Position numbers and translations under genes: made by a program. The notes below the pieces were generated by a model, which did no database searches, was not told the DNA's origin, and was given only the letters and a program-made list of their open reading frames with translations. Below, one piece after another: positions 6,634 through 7,476 of a stretch of 7,476 nt of DNA. The stretch comes from Flavobacteriaceae bacterium (lineage in GTDB: Bacteria; Bacteroidota; Bacteroidia; Flavobacteriales; Flavobacteriaceae), in contig JACXVH010000066.1 of the NCBI GenBank assembly GCA_014763515.1, positions 1 through 7,476 on the forward strand, in the 5' to 3' direction. Numbering within the stretch: the first letter of the stretch is position 1; each line of letters opens with the position of its first letter.

Positions 6634-7476
6634 TTAATCAAGTTGTTTCCAATCAGGATTTTTTTCAGTTACCCAACTAAATTCCGCACCATCTAATGTT
6701 TCAATATCGTGTTTCCAATTATCATTTTCTGATTTTGGGCTGTCATACAAGTAGAATATTTTGTTATTCTTTAGGTTACAAGCTATAATTAAATTATAAA
6801 TTGGACGATAACTTTCTATTTCTCCTTCGGCATATGCAGTTGTTATATAGTCTTCACCATTAATTTTAGCAGAACCATAATTTAGAACAGCAGGATTTGC
6901 GAAAGTAAATTTTGTTTTTAAGTCACTTTGTAATTTTTCAATTGCAGGTTTTGTCTTTTTGTCTATGTAACTTTCTCCTAAAATAAAATCTTTAGTATTT
7001 TTATCAATATCAGAAATTAACAAATACTTGTCGGAGTCATTACCGCCACAAATTTTTCCGTAAATTGCAAAAGATTGTTCAGTTAATTTAATTATCTCGT
7101 AATTTCTAATTCCTTCTTCAAGTTCAGGGTCATTAAAAAATGATTTACTCTCTCTTATTTCTTGAACTAATTGTTCTTTTGAATTACATTTTTTTAAAAC
7201 TTCAAGAACTTTATTTTTATCTATTTCAATACATGAAAAATTTAGATTATCCTTAATAATTTTATCAAACTCTTTTATAAGTTCAGTTTTCTTAGGACTA
7301 TCATTCTGGAATTCCTCAACTACTGAAACTACATAGAAATGTTTTAAAAAATCTACAGAATTTGTTTCATTAATTGAACTTTTAAGTTCAAAAAGTTCAT
7401 CTGTAGAATTAACTTCAGTAAAATTTTTAACTTCTTCTTTTTTAGCACAAGAAACTATTGTAATTGTTAATAGTGA
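6634..7476 (-). CDS. Secreted lipoprotein of unknown function (5' end cut by the window)
   Basis: The minus-strand frame is open from the TAA at 6634 to the window edge, giving 280 residues without the initiator. My translation begins SLLTITIVSCAKKEE, the end of a lipoprotein signal peptide with lipobox IVSC (cleavage before Cys, visible residue 10). Only a few N-terminal residues (a Met and basic residues) should be missing. The mature protein would be anchored in the envelope. The acidic, Lys/Asn-rich region after it looks mostly helical. The C-terminal half has IYGKICGGNDSDKYLLISDID, an Ala/Gly-Tyr stretch, IYNLIIACNLKNNKIFYLYD and ends NPDWKQLD. I do not recognise the family. A TTG at 7023 could be taken as a start, but coding continues well upstream, so a 129-residue version is wrong. 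The gene seems locally poorer in G+C than the R-M genes. It lies 11 nt before element C, like a cassette gene. Confidence 0.8.
   Translation of the reverse strand, partial: SLLTITIVSCAKKEEVKNFTEVNSTDELFELKSSINETNSVDFLKHFYVVSVVEEFQNDSPKKTELIKEFDKIIKDNLNFSCIEIDKNKVLEVLKKCNSKEQLVQEIRESKSFFNDPELEEGIRNYEIIKLTEQSFAIYGKICGGNDSDKYLLISDIDKNTKDFILGESYIDKKTKPAIEKLQSDLKTKFTFANPAVLNYGSAKINGEDYITTAYAEGEIESYRPIYNLIIACNLKNNKIFYLYDSPKSENDNWKHDIETLDGAEFSWVTEKNPDWKQLD

Noticed and set aside
1..7476. CRISPR array, tRNA, rRNA, insertion sequence
   Set aside because: No regularly spaced short repeats, cloverleaf sequence, rRNA-like stretch or transposase motif was seen.

Overview
The window looks like a piece of an AT-rich Bacteroidota (Flavobacteria/Cytophaga-type) genome. 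The promoters I can read follow the Bacteroidota pattern (TTG, about 20 bp, TAnnTTTG) rather than the sigma70 pattern. Strong Shine-Dalgarno sites are absent, and a lipoprotein with a Bacteroidota-style SCAKKEE start is present. No species can be named from sequence alone. All supported genes lie on the minus strand.

Layout, read in the direction of transcription (right to left). (1) 7476-6634 is an almost complete secreted lipoprotein of unknown function, cut by the window edge inside its signal peptide. (2) 6622-6491 is attC-like inverted-repeat element C. (3) 6452-6409 is a promoter/operator, followed by a three-gene type II restriction-modification operon: controller protein C (6403-6164), HNH/zinc-ribbon endonuclease R (6189-5236, overlapping C by 26 nt), a second promoter carrying the same operator sequence, and 5-methylcytosine methyltransferase M (5179-3722). 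(4) 3803-3673 is element B, which overlaps the end of M. (5) 3621-268 is a 1117-residue NERD-nuclease/SF1-helicase fusion, probably a stand-alone anti-phage or anti-plasmid protein. (6) 223-93 is element A, then 92 bp of the next unit with no supported gene.

The main result is the repeat framework. Three elements of 131, 131 and 132 bp each lie at or over the 3' end of a transcription unit. Each has short TAAC...GTTA-type ends and an 18-21 bp imperfect stem. The stem sequence differs between elements but pairs with its own partner. The spacer between end box and stem is always 3-4 nt longer on the left side. This is the geometry of integron attC sites (gene, then attC), with the + strand as the folded 'bottom' strand. 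The boxes do not match the canonical attC consensus and no integrase lies in the window. On this reading the window is a cassette array with three occupied cassettes: a lipoprotein, a whole self-regulated C-R-M operon of 2.8 kb, and a nuclease-helicase of 3.6 kb. Two of the three are predicted defence functions.

In the R-M unit the C protein probably times expression: C and R are coupled, and M has its own promoter that shares two exact 10-mers with the C promoter. An R-M system can also act as an addiction module and would stabilise an otherwise loosely held array. That last point is inference.
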